A stretch of 64,000 bases of DNA from Cyanobium sp. FGCU6. GTDB lineage: Bacteria > Cyanobacteriota > Cyanobacteriia > PCC-6307 > Cyanobiaceae. Shown here piece by piece: positions 26,923 to 35,228 of the stretch. The stretch's first letter is position 1; every line of letters starts with the position of its first letter. A model generated the notes under the pieces. That model ran no database searches and had not been told where the DNA came from. It saw only the letters and a list, made by a program, of their open reading frames with translations. The DNA lies in NCBI GenBank assembly GCA_024958655.1, contig JANWUR010000001.1, positions 310,001 through 374,000 on the forward strand, in the 5' to 3' direction. The position numbers were made by a program, and so were the translations under genes.

Positions 26923-29160
26923 TCAGGAGGCCCAGGGATCGTCGTCGGGCTGTGCAGGACGGGAGGCCCGACTGCCGGAGGGCTCCAGGTCAGTGCCCGA
27001 TCGGGCAACGTAGCGGGGTTCGTCGTCGAACTCGGCTTGATCGCCGCCTGAGCCGTTCTGCCTGCGAGGCGGGCTGTCCTGGCGCGACCAGGTGTCGTTG
27101 CGGCTCCAGTCATCGTCGACCTCGCGGCTCACCCTGGGCTCGCGGGGCTGCCAGCGGTCGGACTCCTCGCTGCGGCGGCTGTCCCAGCGGTCGCCGCCGT
27201 AGGGGGAGCGTGCAGGCGTGGCCCAGGGGTCGCCGCTGCGCGCCCGGTCGCGCTCCCAGTCGTCCCAGTCGTCTTCAGCGAACAGCTCGTCCTTGAGCGA
27301 TCCGAGGGTGTTCTTCAACCCCTGCAAGGGGCCCGCCTCGGCGCGCCGCTCGCTCAGCAGCCGGCGGTTGAGGCCGAACAGGGCCTCCTGCAACTGACTC
27401 ACCGACAGTTCCAGGCCGACGACGTCATCGCCGGCGAGCAGGTCCTGCACATCGCGCAGGGCCAGCTCCACCGAACGCTGCTGCCGCTCAGCTCCATAGG
27501 GGCCCAGCTCCAGGGCGGCATCCCGCAGGCGACGTTCCGCCTGGGCCACCAGGGTCTGGGCCTTGTTGCGGCGATCCACATCGGCGCGCCGGCGCCGATC
27601 CTCGGTCGCCTTGCGCTCGGCCTCCTCAAGCAGCCCCTGGATCTCCTCCTCGCTGAGGTTCGAGCCGCCCTGGATCGTCACGCTCTGCTGGCGGCCGGTG
27701 GTGCGGTCGGTGGCGGACACCTGCAGCAGGCCATTGGCGTCGATGTCGAACGACACCTGCACCTGCGGCACGCCGCGGGGGGCGGGCGGGATGCCGGAGA
27801 GGCGGAAGCGCCCGAGCGACTTGTTGCCCTCGGCCATCTGCCGCTCGCCCTGGAGCACATGGATCTCCACCGAGTTCTGGTTCGCCTCGGAGGTGCTGAA
27901 CACGTCGCTGCGGCGCACGGGGATCGGGGTGTTGCGCGGAATCAGCACCTTCATCACCCCACCGATCGTCTCCAGCCCCAGGGAGAGGGGGGTGACGTCG
28001 TTGAGCATCAGGTCGCGCAGCTCACCGGTGATGATCCCGGCCTGCACCGCTGCACCGATCGCCACCACCTCATCGGGGTTCACCGACTGGCAGGGCTCGC
28101 GGGGTATCAGGGTGCGCACCATCTCCTGCACCATCGGCATGCGGGTGGATCCCCCCACCAGCACCACGTCGTCGATGTCGTCGGCGGTGAAGCCCGAATC
28201 CCTCAGGGCCCGCTGCACGGGACGCAGCAGGCGATCGAGCAGGTCGGGGCAGAGCCCCTCGAAGATGCGGCGCTCGAGGGTGGTTTCGATATGGAGCGGA
28301 CCGGCATCGGCCGTGGCGATGAACGGCAGCGAGATCGGCGTGCTGGTGACGCCGCTGAGCTCGATCTTGGCCTTCTCCGCCGCTTCGGTGAGACGCTGCA
28401 GCGCCTGGCGGTCGCGGCGCAGGTCGATGCCGTGCTCCGTGGCGAAGGCATCAGCCACCCAGTCAACGATCCGGCGATCCCAGTCGTTGCCGCCGAGCTG
28501 GGTGTCACCGCTGGTGGCCTTCACATCGAAGACACCGTTGGCGATCCGCAGCACGGACACGTCGAAGGTGCCGCCGCCAAGATCAAACACCAGCACCCGC
28601 TTCACGGCGCTGCGGTCGAAGCCGTAGGCCAGCGCCGCGGCGGTGGGCTCGTTGAGGATCCGCTCCACGGTGATCCCCGCCAGCCGGCCGGCATCGCGGG
28701 TGGCCTGGCGCTGCGCGTCGTCGAAGTAGGCGGGCACGGTGATCACGGCCGCCTCAACCGGCTCGCCCAGGTAGGTGGCGGCATCGTCCACCAGCTTGCG
28801 CAGGATGCTGGCCACCAGTTCCTCAGGGGCGTACTCCCGTTCGGTGGTCGGGCACACCACCCGCACATTGCCCTGGTCGTTGGCCCGCACCGTATAGGGA
28901 ACGCCGAGGCTCCCCTCGTCGAGTTCGTCCCAGCTGCGGCCCACGAACCGTTTGAGGTTGGCGAAGGTGTTGCGGGGGTTGAGCACCAGCTGGCGCCGCG
29001 CCAGCTGACCCACCAGCAGCTCGCGTTCGCGGCTGAAGCCCACCACCGAAGGTGTGGTGCGACCGCCTTCGGCACTGGCGATCACCTGGGGCCGGCCGCC
29101 CTCGAGCACGGCCACCACCGAATTGGTGGTACCGAGGTCGATTCCGACAATCCGCCCCAT
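26923..29160 (-). CDS. dnaK: Hsp70 chaperone DnaK, DnaK3-like with long acidic Trp-rich tail
   Basis: A 745-residue Hsp70. The nucleotide domain has [33 protein letters not shown] and [14 protein letters not shown]; the substrate domain follows ([18 protein letters not shown]). ATG 29160 is preferred to the ATG two codons upstream. After about residue 630 comes a disordered tail of some 116 residues, rich in Asp, Arg, Ser and Trp. Cyanobacteria have several DnaKs; the long tail and adjacent dnaJ fit DnaK3, a thylakoid-associated form, but DnaK1 remains possible. Confidence 0.93.
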   Translation of the reverse strand: MGRIVGIDLGTTNSVVAVLEGGRPQVIASAEGGRTTPSVVGFSRERELLVGQLARRQLVLNPRNTFANLKRFVGRSWDELDEGSLGVPYTVRANDQGNVRVVCPTTEREYAPEELVASILRKLVDDAATYLGEPVEAAVITVPAYFDDAQRQATRDAGRLAGITVERILNEPTAAALAYGFDRSAVKRVLVFDLGGGTFDVSVLRIANGVFDVKATSGDTQLGGNDWDRRIVDWVADAFATEHGIDLRRDRQALQRLTEAAEKAKIELSGVTSTPISLPFIATADAGPLHIETTLERRIFEGLCPDLLDRLLRPVQRALRDSGFTADDIDDVVLVGGSTRMPMVQEMVRTLIPREPCQSVNPDEVVAIGAAVQAGIITGELRDLMLNDVTPLSLGLETIGGVMKVLIPRNTPIPVRRSDVFSTSEANQNSVEIHVLQGERQMAEGNKSLGRFRLSGIPPAPRGVPQVQVSFDIDANGLLQVSATDRTTGRQQSVTIQGGSNLSEEEIQGLLEEAERKATEDRRRRADVDRRNKAQTLVAQAERRLRDAALELGPYGAERQQRSVELALRDVQDLLAGDDVVGLELSVSQLQEALFGLNRRLLSERRAEAGPLQGLKNTLGSLKDELFAEDDWDDWERDRARSGDPWATPARSPYGGDRWDSRRSEESDRWQPREPRVSREVDDDWSRNDTWSRQDSPPRRQNGSGGDQAEFDDEPRYVARSGTDLEPSGSRASRPAQPDDDPWAS

Positions 29161-29203
29161 GAACACGCGTTCGATCGCACCAAGCTACCGGGCGCGATCG
29201 TTC

Positions 29204-29221
29204 CTTAAACAGCGCTTCACC
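29204..29221 (+). promoter_or_regulatory. Candidate Pho box upstream of pstC
   Basis: CTTAAAC at 29204-29210 and CTTCACC at 29215-29221 are two imperfect direct repeats spaced by four bases, that is one every 11 bases. This is the layout of PhoB/SphR binding sites and resembles the cyanobacterial CTTAACC-type repeat. A CTAAAT element at 29242-29247 could be the -10. It lies about 95 bases before the pstC start. Confidence 0.5.
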
Positions 29222-29315
29222 ATCAAGGCAAGGGCGGCTCCCTAAATTCCTGCCAGAGGGCCTCCGCATCGACGCCCCGCCTCCCTGAGCGTCTCCGAGC
29301 CCTTCCGCCATCCCC

Positions 29316-30278
29316 ATGACCAGCGACGTCGCGATCCCCAGGGCTGATGCCTTCACCCTGAGACGCCGCCCGGCCTCCGAACGGCTTCTCGACATCGGCT
29401 TCCGCCAGCTCACCATCTCCCTGGCCGCCCTGGTGGGGCTTGTGCTGCTGGCCATCGTGCTCACGGTGTTCCATGGCTCCCAGGAGGCCATGGCCACGTT
29501 CGGCCTGAAGTTCCTCACCACCTCCTCCTGGGACCCGGTGAACGGCACCTACGGCGCCTTCACCGCCATCTACGGAACCCTGGTGTCGTCGCTGCTCTCG
29601 CTGCTGATCGCCGTACCACTCGGGGTGGGCACAGCGATCTTCATCACCGAGAACCTGATTCCCAAGATCCTTCGTGACGCCATCGGTCTGATGGTGGAAC
29701 TTCTGGCCGCCATCCCCTCCGTGGTGCTCGGCCTGTGGGCCATCTTTGTGATGGAACCTTTCCTGCGCCCCTTCCTCAATTTCCTTCATCAGTCCCTGGG
29801 CTGGATTCCCCTCTTCTCAACGCCGGCACAGGGTCCGGGAATGGCGCCGGCCGTGCTGATCCTGGTGGTCATGGTGCTGCCGATCATCACCGCCATCTCG
29901 CGCGATGCCCTCAACCAGGTTCCCGATGAGCTTCGTCAGGGGGCCTACGGGGTGGGCACCACCCGCTGGGGTGCCCTGTTCAGCATCATCCTGCCGGCGG
30001 CCGTGTCCTCCATCACCGGCGGCGTGATGCTGGCCCTGGGTCGGGCCATGGGCGAAACCATGGCCGTCACCATGATCATCGGCAACGCTCTCAACTTCAG
30101 CTTCTCCCTGCTCGCCCCCGCCAACACGATCGCCTCGATGCTTGCCAACCAGTTCGGAGAAGCCGACGGCATCCAGGTGTCTGCCCTGATGTATGCCGCG
30201 CTGATCCTGATGCTGCTCACCTTCACCGTGAACGTGCTTGCCCAGTGGGTGGTGCGCCGTCTGAGCCTTCGCTACTGA
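29316..30278 (+). CDS. pstC: Phosphate ABC transporter permease PstC
   Basis: One of the two inner-membrane permeases of the high-affinity phosphate transporter. The 320-residue protein has about six hydrophobic helices. The segment GTYGAFTAIYGTLVSSLLSL and the inner-membrane coupling loop (QVPDELRQGAYGVGTTRW) are typical, as is LGRAMGETMAVTMIIGNAL. The start ATG at 29316 gives a normal cytosolic N-terminus. It is first in pstC-pstA-pstB and is preceded by a candidate Pho box. No phosphate-binding protein (PstS) is adjacent. Confidence 0.96.
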   Translation: MTSDVAIPRADAFTLRRRPASERLLDIGFRQLTISLAALVGLVLLAIVLTVFHGSQEAMATFGLKFLTTSSWDPVNGTYGAFTAIYGTLVSSLLSLLIAVPLGVGTAIFITENLIPKILRDAIGLMVELLAAIPSVVLGLWAIFVMEPFLRPFLNFLHQSLGWIPLFSTPAQGPGMAPAVLILVVMVLPIITAISRDALNQVPDELRQGAYGVGTTRWGALFSIILPAAVSSITGGVMLALGRAMGETMAVTMIIGNALNFSFSLLAPANTIASMLANQFGEADGIQVSALMYAALILMLLTFTVNVLAQWVVRRLSLRY

Positions 30279-30279
30279 G

Positions 30280-31203
30280 ATGACCCGTACCCAGACCCTG
30301 GCTCCGAAGCCCTCGCAGGGATTCCCCTCCAGGGAGGGCAAGTCGATGCTGTTCGACCCCAGCCTTCCCCGCAACCGCATCAACAAGCTCTGCACAACCG
30401 TGGCCGGCACGTTCGCCACCATCGCCGTGCTGCCCCTGCTGCTGGTGCTGCTCTACGTGCTCTGGAACGGTGGCCGCCTGATCAGCCCCCAGTTGTTCAC
30501 CCAGCTTCCCCCTGCCCCCGGCATGGAGGGAGGTGGCATCGGCAACGCCATCATCGGCACGATCATCGTGACCGCGATCGCCAGCCTGATCGCCCTGCCG
30601 GTGGGCGTGGGCGGTGGCATCTATCTCTCCGAATATTCGCGGTCCGGCTGGTTCGCCCAGGCCGTGCGTTTTGCCAACGACGTGCTAGCTGGGGTGCCTT
30701 CGATCATCAGCGGCGTTTTCGTGTACGGCCTGATCGTGGCCACCCGCCTGTTCTTCAACCAGAGTTACAGCGCCATGGCGGGGGGCATTGCCCTTGCGGT
30801 TCTGATGCTGCCCACCGTGATCAAGACCACGGATGAGGGCCTGAAGCTGGTGCCACAGGAGCTGCGCTGGGGCTCTTACGGCGTGGGGGCCTCCCGCTTC
30901 GTGACGATCACCCGGGTGATCCTTCCGGCAGCCTTCACGCCCATCGCCACCGGTGCGGTGCTGGCGATCGCCCGTGCCGCAGGGGAGACGGCTCCCCTGA
31001 TCTTCACCGCCCTGTTCTCCCCCTTCTGGCCGGAGGGCATCTTCAACCCGATCGCCACCATGTCGGTGCTGATCTTCAACTTCGCGATCATGCCCTATGA
31101 GGCCCAGAACGCCCTGGCCTGGACTGCCTCCTTCGTGCTGGTGGTCATGATCCTGGGTGCCAATCTGCTGGCCCGCTGGATCGCACGAGCGGCCCGCCCC
31201 TGA
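30280..31203 (+). CDS. pstA: Phosphate ABC transporter permease PstA
   Basis: Partner permease of PstC, 307 residues, beginning one base after the pstC stop. Five to six membrane helices are visible; family marks are [35 protein letters not shown] (early), [18 protein letters not shown] (coupling loop) and [18 protein letters not shown]. An internal ATG at residue 23 ([11 protein letters not shown]) could be the true start, which would give a shorter cytosolic N-terminus more like other PstA proteins. Confidence 0.95.
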   Translation: MTRTQTLAPKPSQGFPSREGKSMLFDPSLPRNRINKLCTTVAGTFATIAVLPLLLVLLYVLWNGGRLISPQLFTQLPPAPGMEGGGIGNAIIGTIIVTAIASLIALPVGVGGGIYLSEYSRSGWFAQAVRFANDVLAGVPSIISGVFVYGLIVATRLFFNQSYSAMAGGIALAVLMLPTVIKTTDEGLKLVPQELRWGSYGVGASRFVTITRVILPAAFTPIATGAVLAIARAAGETAPLIFTALFSPFWPEGIFNPIATMSVLIFNFAIMPYEAQNALAWTASFVLVVMILGANLLARWIARAARP

Positions 31204-31259
31204 ACTTCACAGAGCTTCCGAGCCCCCCTTTCCGTTCCCGCAGCTACCTCCAGCGTCCG

Positions 31260-32078
31260 ATGTCCTCCCCCGTTTCCGCCCCAGCCCCCACGGCCACCGA
31301 TACGGCCTGCATGTCGCTGGAGAACGTCACCATCTCCTATGGCAGCTTTGAGGCCGTCCGCAACGTGCATCTTGAGCTGCCCAAGGCCAGGGTCACGGCC
31401 TTCATCGGCCCTTCGGGCTGCGGCAAGTCCACCGTCCTGCGGGCCCTGAACCGCATGAACGACCTGATCCCCGGGTGCAGCCTGAAGGGTCGGGTGGTGT
31501 TCGACGGCCACGACATCTACCACCCGAAGGTGGATCCGGTGGAGGTCCGCCGGCGGATCGGCATGGTGTTCCAGAAGCCCAATCCCTTCCCCAAAACCAT
31601 TTACGAGAACATCGCTTTCGGCGCCCGCATCAACGGGTACAGGGGCGACATGGACGAACTGGTGGAGCGCTCCCTGCGCAAGGCGGCCGTGTGGGACGAG
31701 TGCAAGGACAAACTGCAGGAGAGTGGCTTTTCCCTCTCCGGGGGCCAGCAGCAACGCCTCTGCATCGCCCGAGCCATCGCCACCGAGCCCGAGGTGATCC
31801 TGATGGATGAGCCCTGCTCGGCGCTTGACCCGATCTCCACCCTGAAGATCGAGGAAACGATGCACGAGCTCAAGCGCAACTACACGATCATCATCGTGAC
31901 CCACAACATGCAGCAGGCGGTGCGGGTGGCCGACATGACCGCCTTCTTCAATGCCGAAGCCGTGGAGGGCGGCAGCGGCAAGGTGGGCTACCTGGGGGAA
32001 TTCGCGGAGACCGAGGTGATCTTCAATTCGCCGGTCCAGCAGTCGACCCTCGATTACGTCAGCGGCCGCTTCGGCTGA
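31260..32078 (+). CDS. pstB: Phosphate ABC transporter ATP-binding protein PstB
   Basis: Energises PstCA. The 272-residue ATPase has Walker [10 protein letters not shown], the Q-loop region [21 protein letters not shown], the signature [15 protein letters not shown], Walker B VILMDEP and the switch histidine in [17 protein letters not shown]. The PNPFPKTI loop and [15 protein letters not shown] are PstB-specific. It lies 56 bases after pstA, within the same probable operon. The end is followed by a short gap and then the terminator of the opposing tRNA gene. Confidence 0.97.
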   Translation: MSSPVSAPAPTATDTACMSLENVTISYGSFEAVRNVHLELPKARVTAFIGPSGCGKSTVLRALNRMNDLIPGCSLKGRVVFDGHDIYHPKVDPVEVRRRIGMVFQKPNPFPKTIYENIAFGARINGYRGDMDELVERSLRKAAVWDECKDKLQESGFSLSGGQQQRLCIARAIATEPEVILMDEPCSALDPISTLKIEETMHELKRNYTIIIVTHNMQQAVRVADMTAFFNAEAVEGGSGKVGYLGEFAETEVIFNSPVQQSTLDYVSGRFG

Positions 32079-32176
32079 GCATTGCACCGAACTCCTTTCT
32101 GGTTCTTCCGGTGTTGTCCAGACATTGGGACCTATCAACGCGTCTTGTGCGCCAGAGCCAGATCGTTCCGTGGGCC

Positions 32177-32201
32177 AAAAAAAACCGGCCCGAAGGCCGG
32201 T
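32177..32201 (-). terminator. Intrinsic terminator of tRNA-Ser
   Basis: Read on the minus strand: ACCGGCC (32201-32195), loop TTCG, GGCCGGT, then a run of eight T from the A-tract at 32177-32184. A stable UUCG tetraloop hairpin with a perfect T-tract, seven bases after the tRNA 3' end. It also faces pstB on the other strand. Confidence 0.92.
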
Positions 32202-32208
32202 AGGTGAA

Positions 32209-32295
32209 CGGAGAGGGAGGGATTCGAACCCTCGATAGAGTTACCCCTATACAGCATTTCCAGTGCTGCGCCTTCGACCACTCGGCCACCTCTCC
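32209..32295 (-). tRNA. tRNA-Ser (anticodon GGA)
   Basis: An 87-base class II tRNA. The acceptor stem pairs GGAGAGG at the 5' end with CCTCTCC at the 3' end, with discriminator G and no encoded CCA. The D-arm has GGCCGAGTGGTCGAAGGC, the anticodon arm GCAGCACTGGAAATGCTGT presents GGA, and the long variable arm is followed by GGTTCGAATCC, the T-loop. It reads UCC and UCU serine codons. A weak TACATT element at 32319-32324 could be its -10. Its terminator follows directly. Confidence 0.95.
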
Positions 32296-32354
32296 AGCGG
32301 CAAAATGGGGCAAGTGCGAATGTAGCAGGGGACCAGCCCCACACCCTTGGCCCG

Positions 32355-32723
32355 ATGACCCGCTCCTTTCCGATCACCGTTCACTGGCGCCAGGCCGGTC
32401 GGGTGATCCGCCACGACGTTCCCGAAGGGGAGTACATCCTGCGCAGCTTCGAACAGCAGGGCGATCCGCTGCCGTTCAGCTGCCGCAACGGCTGCTGCAC
32501 TGCCTGCGCCGTGCGGGTGCTCGAGGGCCGCATCGATCAGAGCGAAGCCCTCGGCCTCTCGCGTGAGCTCCGGAGCAGAGGCTACGGCCTTCTCTGTGTG
32601 GCCCGGGCCGATGGCCCCCTGGTGGTGGAGACCCAGGACGAGGACGAGGTCTACGACCTTCAGTTCGGCCGCTTCTTCGGCCGTGGCAAGGTGCGACCCG
32701 GTCTGCCCCTCGACGACGAATGA
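32355..32723 (+). CDS. [2Fe-2S] ferredoxin, plant-type
   Basis: A 122-residue ferredoxin. The cluster ligands are in SCRNGCCTACAVRVLEG (C-x4-C-x2-C, with one extra Cys) and the fourth in GLLCVARADGPL, the plant-type pattern. The C-terminal extension after the last cysteine (DEVYDLQFGRFFGRGKVRPG) is longer than in photosynthetic PetF, so it is one of the divergent ferredoxins with an unknown partner. The stop overlaps the start of the next gene as ATGA, so the ferredoxin and the phosphatase are likely co-translated. Confidence 0.9.
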   Translation: MTRSFPITVHWRQAGRVIRHDVPEGEYILRSFEQQGDPLPFSCRNGCCTACAVRVLEGRIDQSEALGLSRELRSRGYGLLCVARADGPLVVETQDEDEVYDLQFGRFFGRGKVRPGLPLDDE

Positions 32724-33622
32724 GCACGCTCCCCACCACCAACGAAGCGAGTGCTGCGTCCGATGCCGCCCTGGCGGGCAGTGGGCTGACTCAGGCGGAG
32801 ATCGAGCGGCTCACCGCCGTGGCCCGCCGGGCCGCTGAGGCCGGCGCCGATCCCCTGCGCCGTCTGTTCGGCCAGCTGGAGCGGATCCGGGCCAAGGGTG
32901 TGGCCGGCAACCTCGTGACGGAGGCCGACGAGGCGGCCGAGGCCGCTGTGCTGGCGGTGCTGGAGCAGGAGACCCCGGGCTGGGGCGTGCTGGCGGAGGA
33001 GAGCGGCCGACGGGCCGGCAGCGGTGATCTGGAGTGGTGTGTCGATCCCCTCGACGGCACCACCAACTACGCCCACGGCTATCCCTTCTTCGCCACCTCC
33101 GTGGGCCTCACCTGGCGCGGAATCCCGCTGCTGGGAGCCCTGGCGCTGCCGGTGATGCAGGAGCTCTACTGGGCGGCGCCCGGGCTGGGCAGCTGGTGCA
33201 ACGACACCCGGCTGCAGGTGACCGGCTGCGACCGGCTCGCTGATGCCTTGCTGGCTACCGGCTTCGGCTACGACCGCACCGAACGGCGCGACAACAACTA
33301 CGCCGAGTTCGCCTGGTTCACCCACCGCACCCACGGTGTGCGCCGCGCAGGGGCTGCCGCGGTGGATCTGGCCCACGTGGCGGCGGGCCGCCTGGATGGC
33401 TACTGGGAGCGGGGCCTGTCCCCCTGGGATCTGGCCTGCGGCGTGGTGCTGGTGGAGCAGGCCGGCGGTCTGGTCTGCTCCTACGAGGGCCGGCCGCTCA
33501 CGCTCGGCGAGGGCCGGGTGATCGCCGCCGCTCCCGGCCTGTGCCAGGCCCTGATCGACGGCCTGGCCGCCTGCCACCCCCTGCCCGGTGCCGCCTACGG
33601 AGCCCCGGAACTCGACGACTGA
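32720..33622 (+). CDS. Inositol monophosphatase family protein
   Basis: Mg-dependent phosphatase of the IMPase/CysQ superfamily, 300 residues. The metal site is NLVTEADEAAE, LAEESGRRAG and VDPLDGTTNYAHGYPFF, with the second Asp in WERGLSPWDLACGVVLV. It could hydrolyse myo-inositol monophosphate, histidinol phosphate or another sugar phosphate. Its direct neighbour is hisZ, so a histidinol-phosphatase (HisN) role is attractive, since that activity often belongs to this family; this is inference. It overlaps the ferredoxin gene by four bases. Confidence 0.9.
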   Translation: MSTLPTTNEASAASDAALAGSGLTQAEIERLTAVARRAAEAGADPLRRLFGQLERIRAKGVAGNLVTEADEAAEAAVLAVLEQETPGWGVLAEESGRRAGSGDLEWCVDPLDGTTNYAHGYPFFATSVGLTWRGIPLLGALALPVMQELYWAAPGLGSWCNDTRLQVTGCDRLADALLATGFGYDRTERRDNNYAEFAWFTHRTHGVRRAGAAAVDLAHVAAGRLDGYWERGLSPWDLACGVVLVEQAGGLVCSYEGRPLTLGEGRVIAAAPGLCQALIDGLAACHPLPGAAYGAPELDD

Positions 33623-33681
33623 ACGATCCACAGGATCCAGATCCATAGGATCGGCCCGCGCCCCCGCCCGTTCCCCTCCGC

Positions 33682-34860
33682 ATGGCCCTGCAACCCGCCG
33701 CCGGCGCCCGAGACCTCCATCCCCGGGAGGTGGACAGCAACCGGCGTCTGTGCGATCAGCTGGCGGAGGTGTACCGGCTCTGGGGGTATCAGGAGGTGGC
33801 ACCACCCACCATCGAGCGGCTCGACACCCTCGAGGCCGGCGGAGCGATCGACGCCAACGCCCTGATCCGACTGGCGGCGGGTGAACCGCTGGGTCTGCGG
33901 CCGGAGCTCACCGCCTCGATCGCCCGGGCCGCCGGCACCCGCCTGGCGGCCCGGCCCCGGCCGCTGCGGCTGTGGGCCTGCGGTTCGATCTACCGCTCGG
34001 TGGCGGGTGAAGGTGGCGGCCGGCGGATCAGCGAGGAGCTGCAGAGCGGCGTGGAACTGCTGGGGGTGCCGTCAGCAGCGGCCGATGGTGAGCTGATGCA
34101 CCTGCTGCTGGCGGCGGCCGCCACCCTGGGCCTGCGCCGCGAGCATGCACCAACCCTGCTGGTGGGCCACCATGGCCTGCTCGACCGACTGCTGGAGGAG
34201 GTGCCCACACTCCAACGGCCAGCGGTACGCCGGGCCCTCACCGATCTCGATGCCCTCGCCCTGACCGCGCTGCCGCTGCCGGAGGCCCTGCGCCGCCGCC
34301 TCGCCGCCCTGCTGGCCCTGCGGGGCGAGCCCGCCGCGGTGCTCTACCAGCTGGAGCAGTGGCTCGGGCCGGTGGACCTGCTCGACAGCCTGGCAGCCAC
34401 CCTGGAGGGCGTCGCCGATGCCTGCCGGGCTCAGGGGTTGAGGCTGCAGCTGGATCCAACCTTCCAACCCCACTTCGACCTCTACGACGGCCTCGTGCTG
34501 AAGCTGGTCTGCCAGGGTGCCGACGCTCCGGTGGCGATCGCCAGCGGCGGCCGCTACGACGCCCTGGTGGGCCGGTTCAGCAGCGATCCGGAACGGGCGG
34601 CGGGAACGGGTTTCGCCTTCGCCGTGGAGACGATCCGTGAACTGCTCGATGCCCACACGGCCCAGGAGAGTGCCCCAGGACCCTGGTTGGTGGCTGCCAC
34701 CGCCGCAGCCGGCCTGCGGGCGGCCCTGGGTCGCATGGCGGAGCTGCACGCCGGCGGCGAGGCGGCAGAGCTGTGCGTCGAAGCCTGTCCCGACAGGGCC
34801 ACTGCCGAGGAGCGGGCGCGGGAGCGGGGCTGCCGCGGGGCCCAGTGGATCGCTGCCTAG
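33682..34860 (+). CDS. hisZ: ATP phosphoribosyltransferase regulatory subunit HisZ
   Basis: HisZ is a HisRS-like protein that pairs with short-form HisG to make the first enzyme of histidine synthesis. The 392-residue product has the class II synthetase core: GARDLHPREVDSNRRLCDQL, LGLRPELTASIARAAG, RLWACGSIYRSV, and IASGGRYDALVGRFSSDPERAAGTGFAFAVE. It lacks the HisRS C-terminal anticodon domain in recognisable form and has a weakly conserved tail. It lies 59 bases after the inositol-phosphatase gene. The start ATG at 33682 is clear. Confidence 0.92.
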   Translation: MALQPAAGARDLHPREVDSNRRLCDQLAEVYRLWGYQEVAPPTIERLDTLEAGGAIDANALIRLAAGEPLGLRPELTASIARAAGTRLAARPRPLRLWACGSIYRSVAGEGGGRRISEELQSGVELLGVPSAAADGELMHLLLAAAATLGLRREHAPTLLVGHHGLLDRLLEEVPTLQRPAVRRALTDLDALALTALPLPEALRRRLAALLALRGEPAAVLYQLEQWLGPVDLLDSLAATLEGVADACRAQGLRLQLDPTFQPHFDLYDGLVLKLVCQGADAPVAIASGGRYDALVGRFSSDPERAAGTGFAFAVETIRELLDAHTAQESAPGPWLVAATAAAGLRAALGRMAELHAGGEAAELCVEACPDRATAEERARERGCRGAQWIAA

Positions 34861-34886
34861 GATCCGCCGGCTGCTCACGTTTCGCC

Positions 34887-35111
34887 ATGGCGCACACGAT
34901 CGTCACCGATGTCTGCGAAGGGGTGGCGGATTGCGTGGATGCCTGCCCAGTGGCCTGCATCCATCCCGGCGCTGGCGCCAATCGCAAGGGCACGGCCTAC
35001 TACTGGATCGATTTCGACACCTGCATCGACTGCGGCATCTGCCTGCAGGTGTGTCCGGTGGCGGGGGCGATCCTGCCGGAGGAACGCGGCGACCTTCAGC
35101 GCAACGGCTGA
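34887..35111 (+). CDS. 4Fe-4S ferredoxin (bacterial type, one full and one altered site)
   Basis: A 74-residue iron-sulfur protein starting at ATG 34887. The first half has CEGVADCVDACPVACI (C-x5-C-x3-CP), and the second has CIDCGICLQVCPVAGAI, a complete C-x2-C-x2-C-x3-CP motif. The altered first spacing resembles 7Fe/8Fe ferredoxins, so the protein may carry [3Fe-4S] plus [4Fe-4S] clusters. Electron partner unknown. It lies 26 bases after hisZ and 117 bases before htpG. Confidence 0.9.
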   Translation: MAHTIVTDVCEGVADCVDACPVACIHPGAGANRKGTAYYWIDFDTCIDCGICLQVCPVAGAILPEERGDLQRNG

Positions 35112-35126
35112 GGGCGGGCTGCCCTT

Positions 35127-35156
35127 CCCCGCACTCCGCTCCCCTGGAGTTCGGGG
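35127..35156 (+). terminator. Hairpin after the 4Fe-4S ferredoxin gene
   Basis: CCCCG-C-ACTCC pairs with GGAGT-T-CGGGG around GCTCCCCT, with one mismatch. There is no T-run after it, so it may be a weak terminator, an attenuator or an RNA-stability element ahead of htpG. Confidence 0.4.
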
Positions 35157-35228
35157 ACCCCACCACCGCCGGCGTTGAAGCCCCGGCCAGCGCACCCCTA
35201 GGGTTTGAGCGCCATCAAGTGCGATGCC

